A stretch of DNA of 64,000 bases from Cyclobacteriaceae bacterium (GTDB lineage Bacteria; Bacteroidota; Bacteroidia; Cytophagales; Cyclobacteriaceae). The DNA is taken from contig JAEUUJ010000076.1 in assembly GCA_016786495.1 (NCBI GenBank), positions 1 through 64,000 on the forward strand. The letters are read 5' to 3'. Positions 1 to 8,860 of this stretch are shown here, piece after piece. The first letter of the stretch is position 1; each line of letters begins with the position of its first letter. A program made the position numbers and the translations under genes. The notes below the pieces were generated by a model. That model searched no databases. It was not told the DNA's origin and worked only from the letters and a program-made list of their open reading frames with translations.

Positions 1-155
1 CTGTTATCGGTATGAAGAATGTACAAATCACCGGGCCGGTCAACATACGCACTGCCAACATCTTTAATGTCAATAGCCGTGATCCGTTTTTGTGCGGTTG
101 TGAGCAGGGGGGAAGCAACAACGGCAAGAAGGGTAATAAACTTTGTCGGGGTCAT
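1..155 (-). CDS. Secreted protein, N-terminal fragment (runs off the left edge)
   Basis: Reading the minus strand from an ATG at 153-155 gives 51 codons, MTPTKFITLLAVVASPLLTT..., open to the window edge. The first ~21 residues (short basic start, hydrophobic core, then TTAQ) look like a Sec signal peptide. The mature part begins KRITAIDIKDVGSAYVDRPG, which by feel resembles the first strand of a beta-propeller, but the fragment is too short to assign a family. It lies 59 bp downstream of lpxH on the same strand and could be co-transcribed with it. The function is unknown. Confidence 0.55.
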   Translation of the reverse strand, partial: MTPTKFITLLAVVASPLLTTAQKRITAIDIKDVGSAYVDRPGDLYILHTDN

Positions 156-214
156 GTGATGTTGTGAATCAGGATAATAGCATCTCGCGTTTTGGTCACC
201 CAACGCGAAACCCG

Positions 215-979
215 CTACCCGTTAAACGTTTTAAGCTGAACATTATTTCCATCGTATTCGGCATACGTGTTGAAGTTAACCCATTCACCCAAATTGATGT
301 ACCGGCTATTCTCCGCGACTTTTAAATCAAGCGGCAAATGCCGGTGTCCGAAAATATAGAAGTCATGGTGGGTTTTCGTTTCCAGTTCCTTGCAATACGT
401 AAGCAGAAACTCGTTTTCCTCGCCTTTGAATTTCTCTTCTTTTCGGATGTTACTGATGCGGCTTTTGCGCGACCAGAAATGTGCAATGCCCATGCCAATG
501 TTCGGATGAATCCAGCCGAATAGCCACTGGCAAAATTTACTGTTGAAGAACCATTTCAGGATTTTGTAAGTGGTGTCGCCAGGCCCTAAACCATCACCAT
601 GACCGATCAGAACTTTTTGATTGTTGACCTCCAGCAGCACTGGATTGCGGTGAATGGTGATGTTTAGTTCCTTTTTGAAGTAATCGAACATCCACATATC
701 GTGATTGCCGGTGAAAAAAATCACCGGGATTCCTGCATCGGTTATTTCGGCCAGCTTGCCCTGAAGACGAATAAACCCTTTTGGGATGGTGTGTGCGTAT
801 TCAAACCAGAAATCAAAAATGTCGCCCATCAGGTAGATGCTGTGCGCTTCGGGCTTCACGGTATCAAGCCAACGGATAATTCTTCGCTCGCGCGCCAGAC
901 TTTCCTCTGCATTGGGAACGCCCAGATGGAAATCCGATGCAAAGAAGATTTTTTTGTGGGAGGGAAGCGTGATGGCCAT
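215..979 (-). CDS. lpxH: UDP-2,3-diacylglucosamine diphosphatase (LpxH-type calcineurin-like phosphoesterase)
   Basis: The 254-aa protein has the full set of metallophosphoesterase motifs in order: FASDFHLG (D16, H18), GDIFDFWFEY (D53), GNHDMW (N92, H93), GHGDG (H127) and a late FGHRH near residue 212. The GDxFDxW block is characteristic of LpxH, which hydrolyses UDP-2,3-diacylglucosamine to lipid X at the inner face of the cytoplasmic membrane in lipid A synthesis. Length fits LpxH (about 240-260 aa). It lies downstream of rsfS and ftsH on the same strand, 63 bp after ftsH. The family assignment is direct; the exact substrate is inferred from family membership. Confidence 0.88.
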   Translation of the reverse strand: MAITLPSHKKIFFASDFHLGVPNAEESLARERRIIRWLDTVKPEAHSIYLMGDIFDFWFEYAHTIPKGFIRLQGKLAEITDAGIPVIFFTGNHDMWMFDYFKKELNITIHRNPVLLEVNNQKVLIGHGDGLGPGDTTYKILKWFFNSKFCQWLFGWIHPNIGMGIAHFWSRKSRISNIRKEEKFKGEENEFLLTYCKELETKTHHDFYIFGHRHLPLDLKVAENSRYINLGEWVNFNTYAEYDGNNVQLKTFNG

Positions 980-1042
980 TGGTTAAAAATAAAAAATCAG
1001 GTACTGTTTCCAATACCTGATTCGATGTTCTTTAGCGGATCA

Positions 1043-3073
1043 TTATTTATTACCGGTCAGATCAGGAGTTTCACTTTCCGGAATAGCATCTTCGCTCGGG
1101 CGAGTCTCTTCCTTTTTCGTGGCTTCTTCCGACTTGTCTGTTCCGTTTGTAAACTGCTGATACGTAGTCAGCTTGTCGAACGGACGCTTGCCGATTAACC
1201 GCTCAAGATCCGACTGGAACAAGATCTCTTTTTGGAGCAGTTCGTTGGCGATTACCTCCAGGTGTCCGCGATGTTTTTCCAGCAGCGATTTCGTGCGGTT
1301 GTAGCACGTGTCGATAATGCTCTTTACTTCCTTGTCGATCTTTTCTGCCGTGGCGTCCGAATACGGTTTTTGGAATGAATAGTCATTCGCTTTTGAATCG
1401 TAGAACGACATGTTGCCAATCTCTTTATTCATACCGTAGATTGTAACAATGCTGTACGCCATTTTGGTAATGCGTTCCAGATCGCTCAACGCCCCGGTAG
1501 AAATTTTTCCGAACACGATCTCCTCTGCTGCACGGCCACCAAAAGCCATACACATTTCGTCATTCATTTGTTCGGTTTGGTAGAGGAACTGTTCCTTTGG
1601 AAGATACTGTGCGTATCCAAGTGCGGCAATACCGCGCGGAACGATACTCACTTTTACCAACGGATCGGCATGTTCGAGGAACCAGCCGGCTACTGCATGC
1701 CCGGCTTCGTGACAAGCCACGATGCGTTTCTCTTCCGGTGAAATGATTTTGGTTTTCTTTTCCAAACCTCCGATCACACGGTCAATCGCATCCTGGAAGT
1801 CGATCATCTCAACCGTCTTCTTATCCTTACGGGCCGCGATCAACGCAGCTTCGTTACATACGTTCGCAATTTCTGCTCCGGCAAAACCGGGAGTTTGTGC
1901 GGCTAGTTTCTTAATGTCAACCGACTGGTCAATCTTAATTGGCTTCAAGTGCACTTTAAAGATTGCCTCACGGCCAACGATATCCGGTTTGTCGATGCTG
2001 ATCTGACGATCGAAACGACCCGGGCGCAACAACGCTGAGTCAAGAACGTCAGGGCGGTTGGTGGCCGCCAGGATAATGACGCCTGAATCGGTAGCAAAAC
2101 CATCCATCTCAACGAGTAACGAGTTTAATGTATTCTCGCGTTCATCGTTTGCACCCGGCATTTGTCCGCGACCGCGTGAACGGCCAATGGCATCAATCTC
2201 ATCGATGAATACGATACAAGGAGCTTTTTCTTTCGCCTGCTTGAATAAATCGCGAACCCGGGCTGCACCGACACCGACAAACATCTCCACGAAATCAGAA
2301 CCTGAAAGGGAGAAGAACGGAACACCTGCTTCACCCGCTACCGCTTTCGCGAGCAAGGTTTTACCGGTTCCCGGAGGACCCACCAGCAATGCGCCTTTGG
2401 GGATTTTTCCACCGAGTTTGGTGAACTTTAATGGTGTTTTCAGGAACTCAACAATCTCCTGTACTTCTTCTTTTGCTTCATCTAATCCGGCAACGTCAGA
2501 GAAGGTGATCTTTACTTTGTTGTCGGCATCAAACAGGGCTGCCTTCGATTTTCCAATGTTGAAGATTTGTCCGCCCGGACCGCCACCGCCAGTCATTCTG
2601 CGCATGAGCATCCAGAAGCCAATCAACAACAGTAAAAGGAGTCCCCACGAGAGGAATTCTTTGAAAAAGTTAATGCGAACTTCCGAAGTAAGCTGCGGCT
2701 TGTTATCGGCTTTTATGTTCCGGTACCAGCTGTCGAAGTTATCAACCGAAATTACCTTCACTTTGTAGTGCGGACCGGTCGTGTTCGAACCCAGCGGGCT
2801 TTCTTTAATGTCCTCGGTGTATTTTGCATTTTTGAGTGCATCCGCGGTAAGCGTTACTTCAACCAGTTCCTGGTCTTTTATCAACGCAATTTTCTTAACA
2901 TCGCCTGCGCGAATCATGCTTTCCAGGCGGCTCTGATCAATTTCTTTGAGGTTACTGGATGAAGTCGCCCAAACCACTCCCAAAATCACGGCTACCGCAA
3001 TCAGAATTACCCACATCTGGTAATTTCCGCGCGGTCCCTTAGGCGGCTGCATTTTATTTCTTTCCTTGTCCAT
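1043..3073 (-). CDS. ftsH: ATP-dependent zinc metalloprotease FtsH
   Basis: This is a full-length 676-aa membrane AAA+ protease. It has an N-terminal transmembrane segment (residues ~20-37), a periplasmic FtsH extracellular domain (~45-135) and a second transmembrane segment (~138-157). Walker A is GPPGTGKT at 232-239, the pore loop FVGVGA at 265-270, Walker B IVFIDEID at ~287-294, and the second region of homology lies around 338-356 (AATNRPD...RPGRFDR). The zinc site HEAGH is at 455-459. FtsH degrades misfolded membrane proteins and selected regulators. The tail (~640-676) is acidic and low-complexity. It lies between rsfS (51 bp upstream) and lpxH on the same strand. Confidence 0.98.
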   Translation of the reverse strand: MDKERNKMQPPKGPRGNYQMWVILIAVAVILGVVWATSSSNLKEIDQSRLESMIRAGDVKKIALIKDQELVEVTLTADALKNAKYTEDIKESPLGSNTTGPHYKVKVISVDNFDSWYRNIKADNKPQLTSEVRINFFKEFLSWGLLLLLLIGFWMLMRRMTGGGGPGGQIFNIGKSKAALFDADNKVKITFSDVAGLDEAKEEVQEIVEFLKTPLKFTKLGGKIPKGALLVGPPGTGKTLLAKAVAGEAGVPFFSLSGSDFVEMFVGVGAARVRDLFKQAKEKAPCIVFIDEIDAIGRSRGRGQMPGANDERENTLNSLLVEMDGFATDSGVIILAATNRPDVLDSALLRPGRFDRQISIDKPDIVGREAIFKVHLKPIKIDQSVDIKKLAAQTPGFAGAEIANVCNEAALIAARKDKKTVEMIDFQDAIDRVIGGLEKKTKIISPEEKRIVACHEAGHAVAGWFLEHADPLVKVSIVPRGIAALGYAQYLPKEQFLYQTEQMNDEMCMAFGGRAAEEIVFGKISTGALSDLERITKMAYSIVTIYGMNKEIGNMSFYDSKANDYSFQKPYSDATAEKIDKEVKSIIDTCYNRTKSLLEKHRGHLEVIANELLQKEILFQSDLERLIGKRPFDKLTTYQQFTNGTDKSEEATKKEETRPSEDAIPESETPDLTGNK

Positions 3074-3124
3074 TTTATAAGCTAAATTCTAAATACGATT
3101 AATCAATAACGGGTTTGGGGTTAA

Positions 3125-3505
3125 TTAGTTCTTGTCCGGGTCTATTTCGGTCATTTCTGCATCGCCCCAAAGTTTTTCAAGCGCAAAAAACTCTCTGCGG
3201 TCTTTTCGGAAAATGTGGGCTACTACATCGAAATAGTCGAGAAGCATCCACTCTTTATTGTTTTTTCCTTCTACGTGCCAGGGATTTTCTTTTACGGCCT
3301 TGAAAACTTCTTCGTCAACAGACTCCGCAATGGCATCCAATTGCTTGTCTGAACCACCCGAGCAAATCACAAAGAAATCGGCTACTGCATTTTTTACTTT
3401 CCGGAGGTCCATCACCAGGATGTCAGAAGCTTTTTTTTCGACCATTCCCTTTACTATCGCGTCACAAAGCTTTTTGGAACTGCCATCCTTTCTTTTTTTC
3501 GCCAT
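3125..3505 (-). CDS. rsfS: Ribosomal silencing factor RsfS (Iojap/DUF143 family)
   Basis: The 126-aa protein carries the DUF143 core: AVADFFVICSGGSDKQLDAIAES, then WHVEGK and WMLLDYFDVVAHIF (~86-99), with the C-terminal FALEKLWGDAE typical of the family. RsfS binds ribosomal protein uL14 and blocks subunit joining under starvation. The N-terminus is lysine-rich (MAKKRKDGSSKK). It is the first gene of the rsfS-ftsH-lpxH run, divergent from birA with about 40 bp between the starts. A TAATTTTG box sits about 20 bp upstream. Confidence 0.93.
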   Translation of the reverse strand: MAKKRKDGSSKKLCDAIVKGMVEKKASDILVMDLRKVKNAVADFFVICSGGSDKQLDAIAESVDEEVFKAVKENPWHVEGKNNKEWMLLDYFDVVAHIFRKDRREFFALEKLWGDAEMTEIDPDKN

Positions 3506-3527
3506 TCAGCTAAATTCGGTTTAATTG

Positions 3528-3535
3528 CAAAATTA
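3528..3535 (-). promoter_or_regulatory. Candidate -7 box for the rsfS-ftsH-lpxH run
   Basis: The minus strand reads TAATTTTG, matching the Bacteroidetes -7 consensus TAnnTTTG, about 22 nt before the rsfS start codon. No TTG is found at the expected 19-21 nt upstream, so this half-site alone is weak support. Confidence 0.35.
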
Positions 3536-3546
3536 ACGAATAATTC

Positions 3547-4296
3547 TTGTATAAAATCCCTGCCAATACGCTTTTCACAGGTCAGACGCTGGTTTATATG
3601 CCAGAATGTCATTCAACCAATGCGGAAGCGTTGAAAGCACTCCAACTCGACCCAAAAGTTTCCGAAGGCACGGTGATCATTACCAGCAATCAAACGGCCG
3701 GGCGTGGTCAGCGTGGAAACACCTGGGAAAGCGAACCGGGAAAGAACCTTACATTTTCAATCATTCTCAAACCATCGTTTCTTCATCCGAAAGACCAGTT
3801 TCGACTGAATATGGCGGTGTCGCTGGGGTTGTATGATTATTTGAACGATCAGGTAAGCGATGTGAAAATCAAATGGCCGAATGATATCATGCTGGGGAAT
3901 CAAAAAACGTGTGGCATGTTGATTGAAAATCAGATCAGCGGTCAGCAGCTATTATCGAGCGTGGTGGGAATCGGTTTGAATGTGAACCAGCAAACCTTCA
4001 CACTGTCGTCTGCAACCTCTGTGGCGAAACAGAAAGGACACCCGTTTGACTTGAATGAAGTGTTGGGTGAACTGCTCCAATGGATTGAGGCGCGGTATCT
4101 TCAATTACGTGCGCAGGTTGATATGAAGGCTGATTACCTGGATGCGTTGTATGCAAAAGGGGAGAAAAGAAATTTCAGATCGGGTGACGAAGTTTTTGAA
4201 GGTGTGATCACCGGAATCGATTCGGTAGGCTTGCTGGAGGTGGAACTGAAAAATGGCAAACGATATTTTGATTTAAAGCAGATACAGATGATTTAG
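3547..4296 (+). CDS. birA: Biotin--[acetyl-CoA-carboxylase] ligase, repressor domain absent
   Basis: The 249-aa protein contains the biotin protein ligase catalytic core: CHSTN (~21-25), the biotin-binding loop GRGQRG (52-57), IKWPNDIML (~103-111) and a C-terminal SH3-like domain (SGDEVFEGVITGID). It activates biotin with ATP and transfers it to the biotin carboxyl carrier protein. There is no N-terminal helix-turn-helix, so it is not expected to repress biotin genes as E. coli BirA does. I chose the TTG start at 3547 because the residues before CHSTN (MYKIPANTLFTGQTLVYMPE) supply the first strand; an ATG at 3598 would remove it. Confidence 0.9.
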   Translation: MYKIPANTLFTGQTLVYMPECHSTNAEALKALQLDPKVSEGTVIITSNQTAGRGQRGNTWESEPGKNLTFSIILKPSFLHPKDQFRLNMAVSLGLYDYLNDQVSDVKIKWPNDIMLGNQKTCGMLIENQISGQQLLSSVVGIGLNVNQQTFTLSSATSVAKQKGHPFDLNEVLGELLQWIEARYLQLRAQVDMKADYLDALYAKGEKRNFRSGDEVFEGVITGIDSVGLLEVELKNGKRYFDLKQIQMI

Positions 4297-4359
4297 GCAG
4301 TGTGCCATTCATCACTTATTCTTCCGATAAACTGTTTCAAGTATTACTTTTGAACGCTC

Positions 4360-4986
4360 ATGATCGCGATTTCCAAACTTTCATTTTCCTACACTCCGGA
4401 TCGATCGATCACCTTTCCTGATTTCGCATTGGACAGGGGTGAACATTGTTTACTGCTGGGGGAATCAGGGAGTGGTAAAACCACGTTGCTGCATTTGCTC
4501 GGAGGACTGCTGCGGGGTTACACCGGATCGTTGCAGGTTGCCGGAACGGAGCTGAACTCTTTGTCGGAAGGTGCGCTGGATAAATTCCGTGGCCAGAACA
4601 TCGGGTTCGTTTTCCAGAAGAATCATCTCATCAGTGCCCTGAGCGTGGAGAAAAATGTAATAATGTCGCCCTACCTGGCCGGTATAAACATCGACTCACA
4701 TCACGCGCACGAAGTGCTGAAGAGCCTCGGCCTGGGAGATAAAATGAAGAGCTCAGTAAAGGAGATCAGCCAGGGTCAGGCACAACGGGTGGCGATCGCA
4801 CGGGCTGTTATGAATCACCCGGTTGTTATCCTGGCGGATGAACCGACTTCCGCGCTGGATGACAAAAACTGTGCGCTTGTGATAAAGCTCTTGCTGGATG
4901 TGGCTACCCGAAATAATGCTACGCTTGTTGTGGCTACACACGATCAGCGCCTGAAAGACAAAATCAAAAACCAGATTATACTATAG
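4360..4986 (+). CDS. ABC transporter ATP-binding protein (LolD/MacB-type)
   Basis: This 208-aa ATPase has Walker A GESGSGKTT (34-42), a Q-loop at GFVFQKNHL, a slightly unusual signature ISQGQAQRVAIARA (canonical LSGGQ), Walker B VILADEPTSALDD and a switch histidine in VATHD. Its closest broad group is the LolD/MacB/FtsE ATPases that drive FtsX-type mechanotransmission permeases. The next gene, 2 bp downstream, is such a permease, so the two almost certainly form one transporter. The substrate is not revealed by the ATPase; the permease's histidine cluster and the following secreted protein hint at a metal. Confidence 0.92.
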   Translation: MIAISKLSFSYTPDRSITFPDFALDRGEHCLLLGESGSGKTTLLHLLGGLLRGYTGSLQVAGTELNSLSEGALDKFRGQNIGFVFQKNHLISALSVEKNVIMSPYLAGINIDSHHAHEVLKSLGLGDKMKSSVKEISQGQAQRVAIARAVMNHPVVILADEPTSALDDKNCALVIKLLLDVATRNNATLVVATHDQRLKDKIKNQIIL

Positions 4987-4988
4987 TC

Positions 4989-6251
4989 ATGAATGTATTG
5001 CTACTGGTTTGGAGTTATCTGAAAGCGAAACCGCTGAACACGGTTTTAAACATCGTATTGTTTGCGCTGGGCATTGCTGTAATTACCGTATTGCTGCTGT
5101 TCAATAATCAACTCGAAGAAAAGATTTCCTCGAACGCAAAAGGTATCGATCTGGTGGTGGGAGCGAAGGGCAGTCCGTTGCAGTTGATCCTTTGCAACAT
5201 CTTTCATGTCGATTTCCCAACCGGGAACATTAACCTGAAAGAAGCGGAACAGATTTCAAGAAGCCGCCTGATTAAGAAAGCAGTTCCCCTCGCACTGGGC
5301 GACAGCTACCAATCCTACCGCATTGTAGGCACCACGGCCGACTATGTTGAGTTGTATCACCTTGAATTGGCGCAGGGCGCCTGGTGGAATAACGAACTTG
5401 AAACCACCATCGGGGCGACCGTTGCCCGTGAGTTAAGACTCGGCATCGGAAGTGCCTTCCAAAGTACCCATGGTTTAGTGGAAGGCGGTAGCGGCCACGA
5501 GGAACAGAAGTTTGTTGTCAGAGGTATTCTTAAACAAACCAACTCAGTTGTCGATAATCTGATTCTCACGAGTGTGGAAACGGTGTGGCATGTACATGAA
5601 CACGCTGCCGCGGATTCGAGTGAACGGAATCATGAAGCGCATGTGCTACACGATTCATCATTCGTAGCATCGCGACTTGTCCCAACCCATCCCGCAGGCG
5701 ACTCCACGAAAGAAGTTACGTCCTTGCTGATTCAGTATCGTTCGCCCATGGCAGCAATCCAGCTTCCGCGGATGATCAATGCAGAGAGCAAGCTGCAGGC
5801 GGCATCACCCGCATTTGAGACCGCACGACTGTTTTCCATTTTAGGCGTGGGCGTGGAAATCCTGACAGGGTTTGCGTATGTACTCATCTTTATTTCTGCG
5901 TTAAGCGTATTCATTGCGCTGTACAATTCCTTAAAGGAGAGACGCTACGATCTGGCCATCATGCGGTCGATGGGTGCATCGAAAATCAGGTTGTTTGTAA
6001 ACATCGTGCTGGAAGGTGTTGTTTTAACGGCACTGGGAAGCATCGCGGGGCTTCTGCTGGGCCATGGCATTCTGATTGTTTTGGGAACTGCGGTGGAGGA
6101 AATGCGCAAGGCAGGCCTTACCGGAATTGTTTTCTATTCAACCGAATGGATTATTTTGGCGGGAAGTTTGTTGTTGGGGATGATCTGTGCACTGATCCCT
6201 GCCCTGCAGGCGTACCGCACCGATATTTCAAGAGTTCTGGCAAGTAATTGA
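4989..6251 (+). CDS. ABC transporter permease, FtsX/MacB-type, with His-rich periplasmic loop
   Basis: The 420-aa protein has the MacB/FtsX layout: one N-terminal transmembrane helix (~18-38), a large extracytoplasmic domain (~45-270), then three C-terminal helices (~280-310, ~335-360, ~380-405). The conserved ERRYDLAIMRSMGAS precedes the second C-terminal helix. The extracytoplasmic domain carries an unusual cluster of six histidines between residues 201 and 221 (HVHEH, NHEAHVLH), plus H161 and H170. It follows the ATPase by 2 bp and its stop abuts the next gene. Metal handling is an inference from the His cluster; lipoprotein or peptide export are alternatives. Confidence 0.87.
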   Translation: MNVLLLVWSYLKAKPLNTVLNIVLFALGIAVITVLLLFNNQLEEKISSNAKGIDLVVGAKGSPLQLILCNIFHVDFPTGNINLKEAEQISRSRLIKKAVPLALGDSYQSYRIVGTTADYVELYHLELAQGAWWNNELETTIGATVARELRLGIGSAFQSTHGLVEGGSGHEEQKFVVRGILKQTNSVVDNLILTSVETVWHVHEHAAADSSERNHEAHVLHDSSFVASRLVPTHPAGDSTKEVTSLLIQYRSPMAAIQLPRMINAESKLQAASPAFETARLFSILGVGVEILTGFAYVLIFISALSVFIALYNSLKERRYDLAIMRSMGASKIRLFVNIVLEGVVLTALGSIAGLLLGHGILIVLGTAVEEMRKAGLTGIVFYSTEWIILAGSLLLGMICALIPALQAYRTDISRVLASN

Positions 6252-6253
6252 TT

Positions 6254-6694
6254 ATGAAAAACGTATTGTTTGCTTTTCTGATGTTGGCAGCGGGTTCCGT
6301 GTTCGCGCAAGCGAAAGTTGACGCCTGGAATGAGTTCGCTAAAACCAAGTACGAACCCAGGTACCTCGAAAAGATAGGCGAGTATCAGTTCTATCCCACG
6401 TTCACCCCTGAGGTAAAAGCACTCGCGGGCAAAGAAATAACGATCGAAGGATTCTATGTGCCGTTTGCCCCGGAAGAAGGCAACTACGTGATTCTTTCTA
6501 AACTACCCATGAGCCAGTGTTTCTTTTGTGGTGTGGGCGGTCCGGAAACAATTGTGGAGGTGAGCTTCAAGGGAGCCCTGCCGAAGTTTAACAACGATGA
6601 TCTCGTAACGGTGAAAGGAAAGCTCAAGCTTAATGCCGATGACATTGAGCACATGAATTTCATCATTACAGACGCCTCGGTTATCAAAAAGTAG
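6254..6694 (+). CDS. Small secreted protein, possibly DUF3299-like, of the ABC operon
   Basis: The 146-aa protein starts MKNVLFAFLMLAAGSVFAQA, a clear signal peptide. I prefer the ATG at 6254 to an in-frame TTG at 6248 that overlaps the permease stop. The mature domain includes ITIEGFYVPFAPEEGNYVI and a conserved-looking SQCFFCGVGGPE with a CxxC pair, followed by beta-rich sequence (VTVKGKLKLN). The arrangement (LolD-like ATPase, FtsX-like permease, small OB-like exported protein) resembles the DUF3299-containing operons I recall from proteobacterial zinc-linked ABC systems. That family link is from memory and should be tested. The cysteine pair would fit metal or disulfide chemistry. Confidence 0.7.
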   Translation: MKNVLFAFLMLAAGSVFAQAKVDAWNEFAKTKYEPRYLEKIGEYQFYPTFTPEVKALAGKEITIEGFYVPFAPEEGNYVILSKLPMSQCFFCGVGGPETIVEVSFKGALPKFNNDDLVTVKGKLKLNADDIEHMNFIITDASVIKK

Positions 6695-6775
6695 TCCGCT
6701 CCCGGATCATAAAATCCGACAACGGGTATCACTTTTTCCGATATATTCGTGTGTTGAAATAACACTCCGCCCGTT

Positions 6776-8044
6776 TTGAAAAAGTTTCTCCTTTACCTGA
6801 CTTTGTCGGCAGCCGTTTGCCCCGCTGCTGAAGCACAGTTAAAAAACAGTTTACTGGATCCTGCCGGATTCGAACCTTCTGTTGCGATCAGTAAAGACAA
6901 TCCGGAAATCATTGTTGCTTCTTCAGCTCCCGACAATATTTATCACTCGGCTAATGGCGGCATGTCGTGGGAAAAAGTTAAGCTGACTTCCGTTTATGGT
7001 GTATCTGGCAATCTGGTTTTGTTCAGCGACTTCAAAGGAAATTTTTATTGCCTGCATCATGCGTTCGTGAACAATAAAAGTCAGATCGTTCTTCAACAGT
7101 CTTCGAACGGCGGGAAAACGTGGACCGAAGGTACACTCGTCAGTAGCGATACTTCACGCTACGCCATCAATCCGCGTGCAGCGATCGACCGGAAAGGAAA
7201 TTTATTTGTTACCTGGACGGAATTCGATAGTTATCAGAGCGCTAATGAGAACTGTATGTCGCGGGTATTACTGAGCCGGTCATCGAATGGAAAGAAATGG
7301 TCGAAGCCGGTAGAGCTTTCACAGACTCCGGGCAATTGCCGAAATGAAGATGATACTCCTTCGGGCGCTACGCCGGCCGTGATGGGCGGAGGTCAGCGTG
7401 CTTTTGCAGCGTGGTCGAACGGGCATAAAATCTTTTTTGATCGCGCGTTCGATGGAGGTGATACGTGGTTGTTGAACGATCTTGCGATTGCTGAACAGGG
7501 AGGAGGATGGCACATGCAGATTCCCGGTGTGCAAAAGGCTAACGGGATGCCTGTACTCCTATGTAACAACACAAAACAAACCGACTTAACGGGAGCGTTG
7601 TTGATGGTGTGGGCTGATCAGCTCCGCGGCGAAAACGATACCGACATCTGGTTTACACGCTCGCTGAATTTTGGCGACAACTGGGTTCAGCCGCTGCGTG
7701 TCAATAACGATGGGCCGGGCAAACACCAGTATCTTCCCAATATGACATTCGATGCGTCTACCGGTAATACCTATATCATCTATTACGACAGACGAAACTA
7801 CATCAATGAAACAACGGATGTTTATATCGCTTTTTCAAAGGATGGTGGTGCAAGCTTCAAGAATGTCAAGATCAGTGAAGCGCCTTTCGTAGCGGATGCG
7901 TCTGTTAACACGGGCAACTTTATCGGTATCTCATCGCATGGCGGGACCGTGGCCGCAACCTGGACGCGTACGGAAAACGGTACAGCCAGCGTGTGGATAA
8001 GCGTGATGAAACAGGAAGAACTCGAGAAGCTGGTTAAACCTTAG
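6776..8044 (+). CDS. Secreted sialidase-fold (BNR/Asp-box repeat) protein
   Basis: The 422-aa protein begins at TTG with MKKFLLYLTLSAAVCPAAEA, a signal peptide. At least six Asp-box-like motifs (SxDGGxxW type) are visible: SANGGMSWEKV, SSNGGKTWTEG, SSNGKKWSKP, FDGGDTWLLN, NFGDNWVQP and SKDGGASFKN, implying a six-bladed beta-propeller of the sialidase superfamily. I do not see the complete catalytic Arg triad/Tyr-Glu set, so true sialidase activity is not claimed; many such proteins are non-enzymatic or act on other glycans. Its 3' end overlaps the convergent DsbA-like gene by 4 bp. Confidence 0.85.
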   Translation: MKKFLLYLTLSAAVCPAAEAQLKNSLLDPAGFEPSVAISKDNPEIIVASSAPDNIYHSANGGMSWEKVKLTSVYGVSGNLVLFSDFKGNFYCLHHAFVNNKSQIVLQQSSNGGKTWTEGTLVSSDTSRYAINPRAAIDRKGNLFVTWTEFDSYQSANENCMSRVLLSRSSNGKKWSKPVELSQTPGNCRNEDDTPSGATPAVMGGGQRAFAAWSNGHKIFFDRAFDGGDTWLLNDLAIAEQGGGWHMQIPGVQKANGMPVLLCNNTKQTDLTGALLMVWADQLRGENDTDIWFTRSLNFGDNWVQPLRVNNDGPGKHQYLPNMTFDASTGNTYIIYYDRRNYINETTDVYIAFSKDGGASFKNVKISEAPFVADASVNTGNFIGISSHGGTVAATWTRTENGTASVWISVMKQEELEKLVKP

Positions 8045-8730
8045 CAGTCGCGGGTTTCTGTATCGCAAGTCTCACCGGTAGCGGAAATCTCCTTACTGAT
8101 ATCTTCAAAAGCCTGCATGAATGTTTCGCTGGGCTGTGCGCCCGAAACTCCGTATTTGTTGTTGATGATATAAAACGGCACGCCTGAAATGCCGATTTTC
8201 TGCAGCTCACGCTCCGCGTGAATCACTTCCGCAAGCCCCTGATCAGAAGCCAGCAATTGTTCTACAGCATCCTGGGAAAGACCCGCGCTCACGGCCACCG
8301 ACACCAGGTTTTCAGATTTTGAAAGATCAACGCCCTGTTCAAAATAGGCCCTCATGAAAGCCTCCTTCACGGCGGGTTGTATTCCTTGCTGTTTGGCGTA
8401 CTGTATAATCCGGTGCGCGTTTCGCGTGTTCGGGGATACCTGTTGAATGCTGAAGTCGAAGGCCAGACCTTCACGGGCCGCAGTGGCGGTTGTCTGAGCC
8501 GTGATCTGGTTATACCGGTCTTCCCCACCAAACTTGGCCGACAGATACGCTTTTTGATTCATCCCTTCAGCGGGCATCTGGGGGTTTAGTTCAAAGGGAT
8601 GGTACTCCACCTCAAAATCATATTTGGAATTCAGGGCATTCATGGCCCGTTCAATTCTGCGTTTACCGATATAACACCACGGACACACTACATCGGAAAC
8701 AATATCAACCTTAATCTTTGGTTTGCTCAT
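8041..8730 (-). CDS. DsbA-family oxidoreductase (FrnE-like), cytoplasmic
   Basis: From the ATG at 8730 the protein is 229 aa: MSKPKIKVDIVSDVVCPWCY. It has a thioredoxin-fold CPWC active site at residues 16-19, the helical insertion typical of FrnE/DsbA-like isomerases (FELNPQMPAEGMNQKAYLSA), and the cis-Pro segment GISGVPFYIINNKYGVSGAQ. An upstream in-frame start at 8790 would add 20 residues of low quality, so the shorter start is preferred. No signal peptide is present, which fits a cytosolic enzyme related to 2-hydroxychromene-2-carboxylate isomerase or FrnE. The C-terminus (CDTETRDC) carries two extra cysteines. Confidence 0.88.
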   Translation of the reverse strand: MSKPKIKVDIVSDVVCPWCYIGKRRIERAMNALNSKYDFEVEYHPFELNPQMPAEGMNQKAYLSAKFGGEDRYNQITAQTTATAAREGLAFDFSIQQVSPNTRNAHRIIQYAKQQGIQPAVKEAFMRAYFEQGVDLSKSENLVSVAVSAGLSQDAVEQLLASDQGLAEVIHAERELQKIGISGVPFYIINNKYGVSGAQPSETFMQAFEDISKEISATGETCDTETRDC

Positions 8731-8805
8731 ACGATTGCAATTGCGGGGATAACAAGCGCCTTCAAGTAATGGTTCAAGCTGTAAGTTCAATAATCGGCAA
8801 GGTTA

Positions 8806-8839
8806 TTTGTGTAATTGATAAACCTTTCTAATATCTTTG
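8806..8839 (+). promoter_or_regulatory. Promoter of ahcY (Bacteroidetes type)
   Basis: TTTG at 8806-8809 and TATCTTTG at 8832-8839 match the Bacteroidetes -33/-7 elements with a 22-nt spacer. The start of ahcY is 21 nt after the -7 box, leaving a short leader. This supports the ATG at 8861 as the start. Confidence 0.6.
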
Positions 8840-8860
8840 TGTTTTGATAAAAACCAATCA

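Noticed and set aside
6484-6765. 93-aa minus-strand frame antisense to the small secreted protein
   Set aside because: It is a shadow of the coding strand, with no start context.
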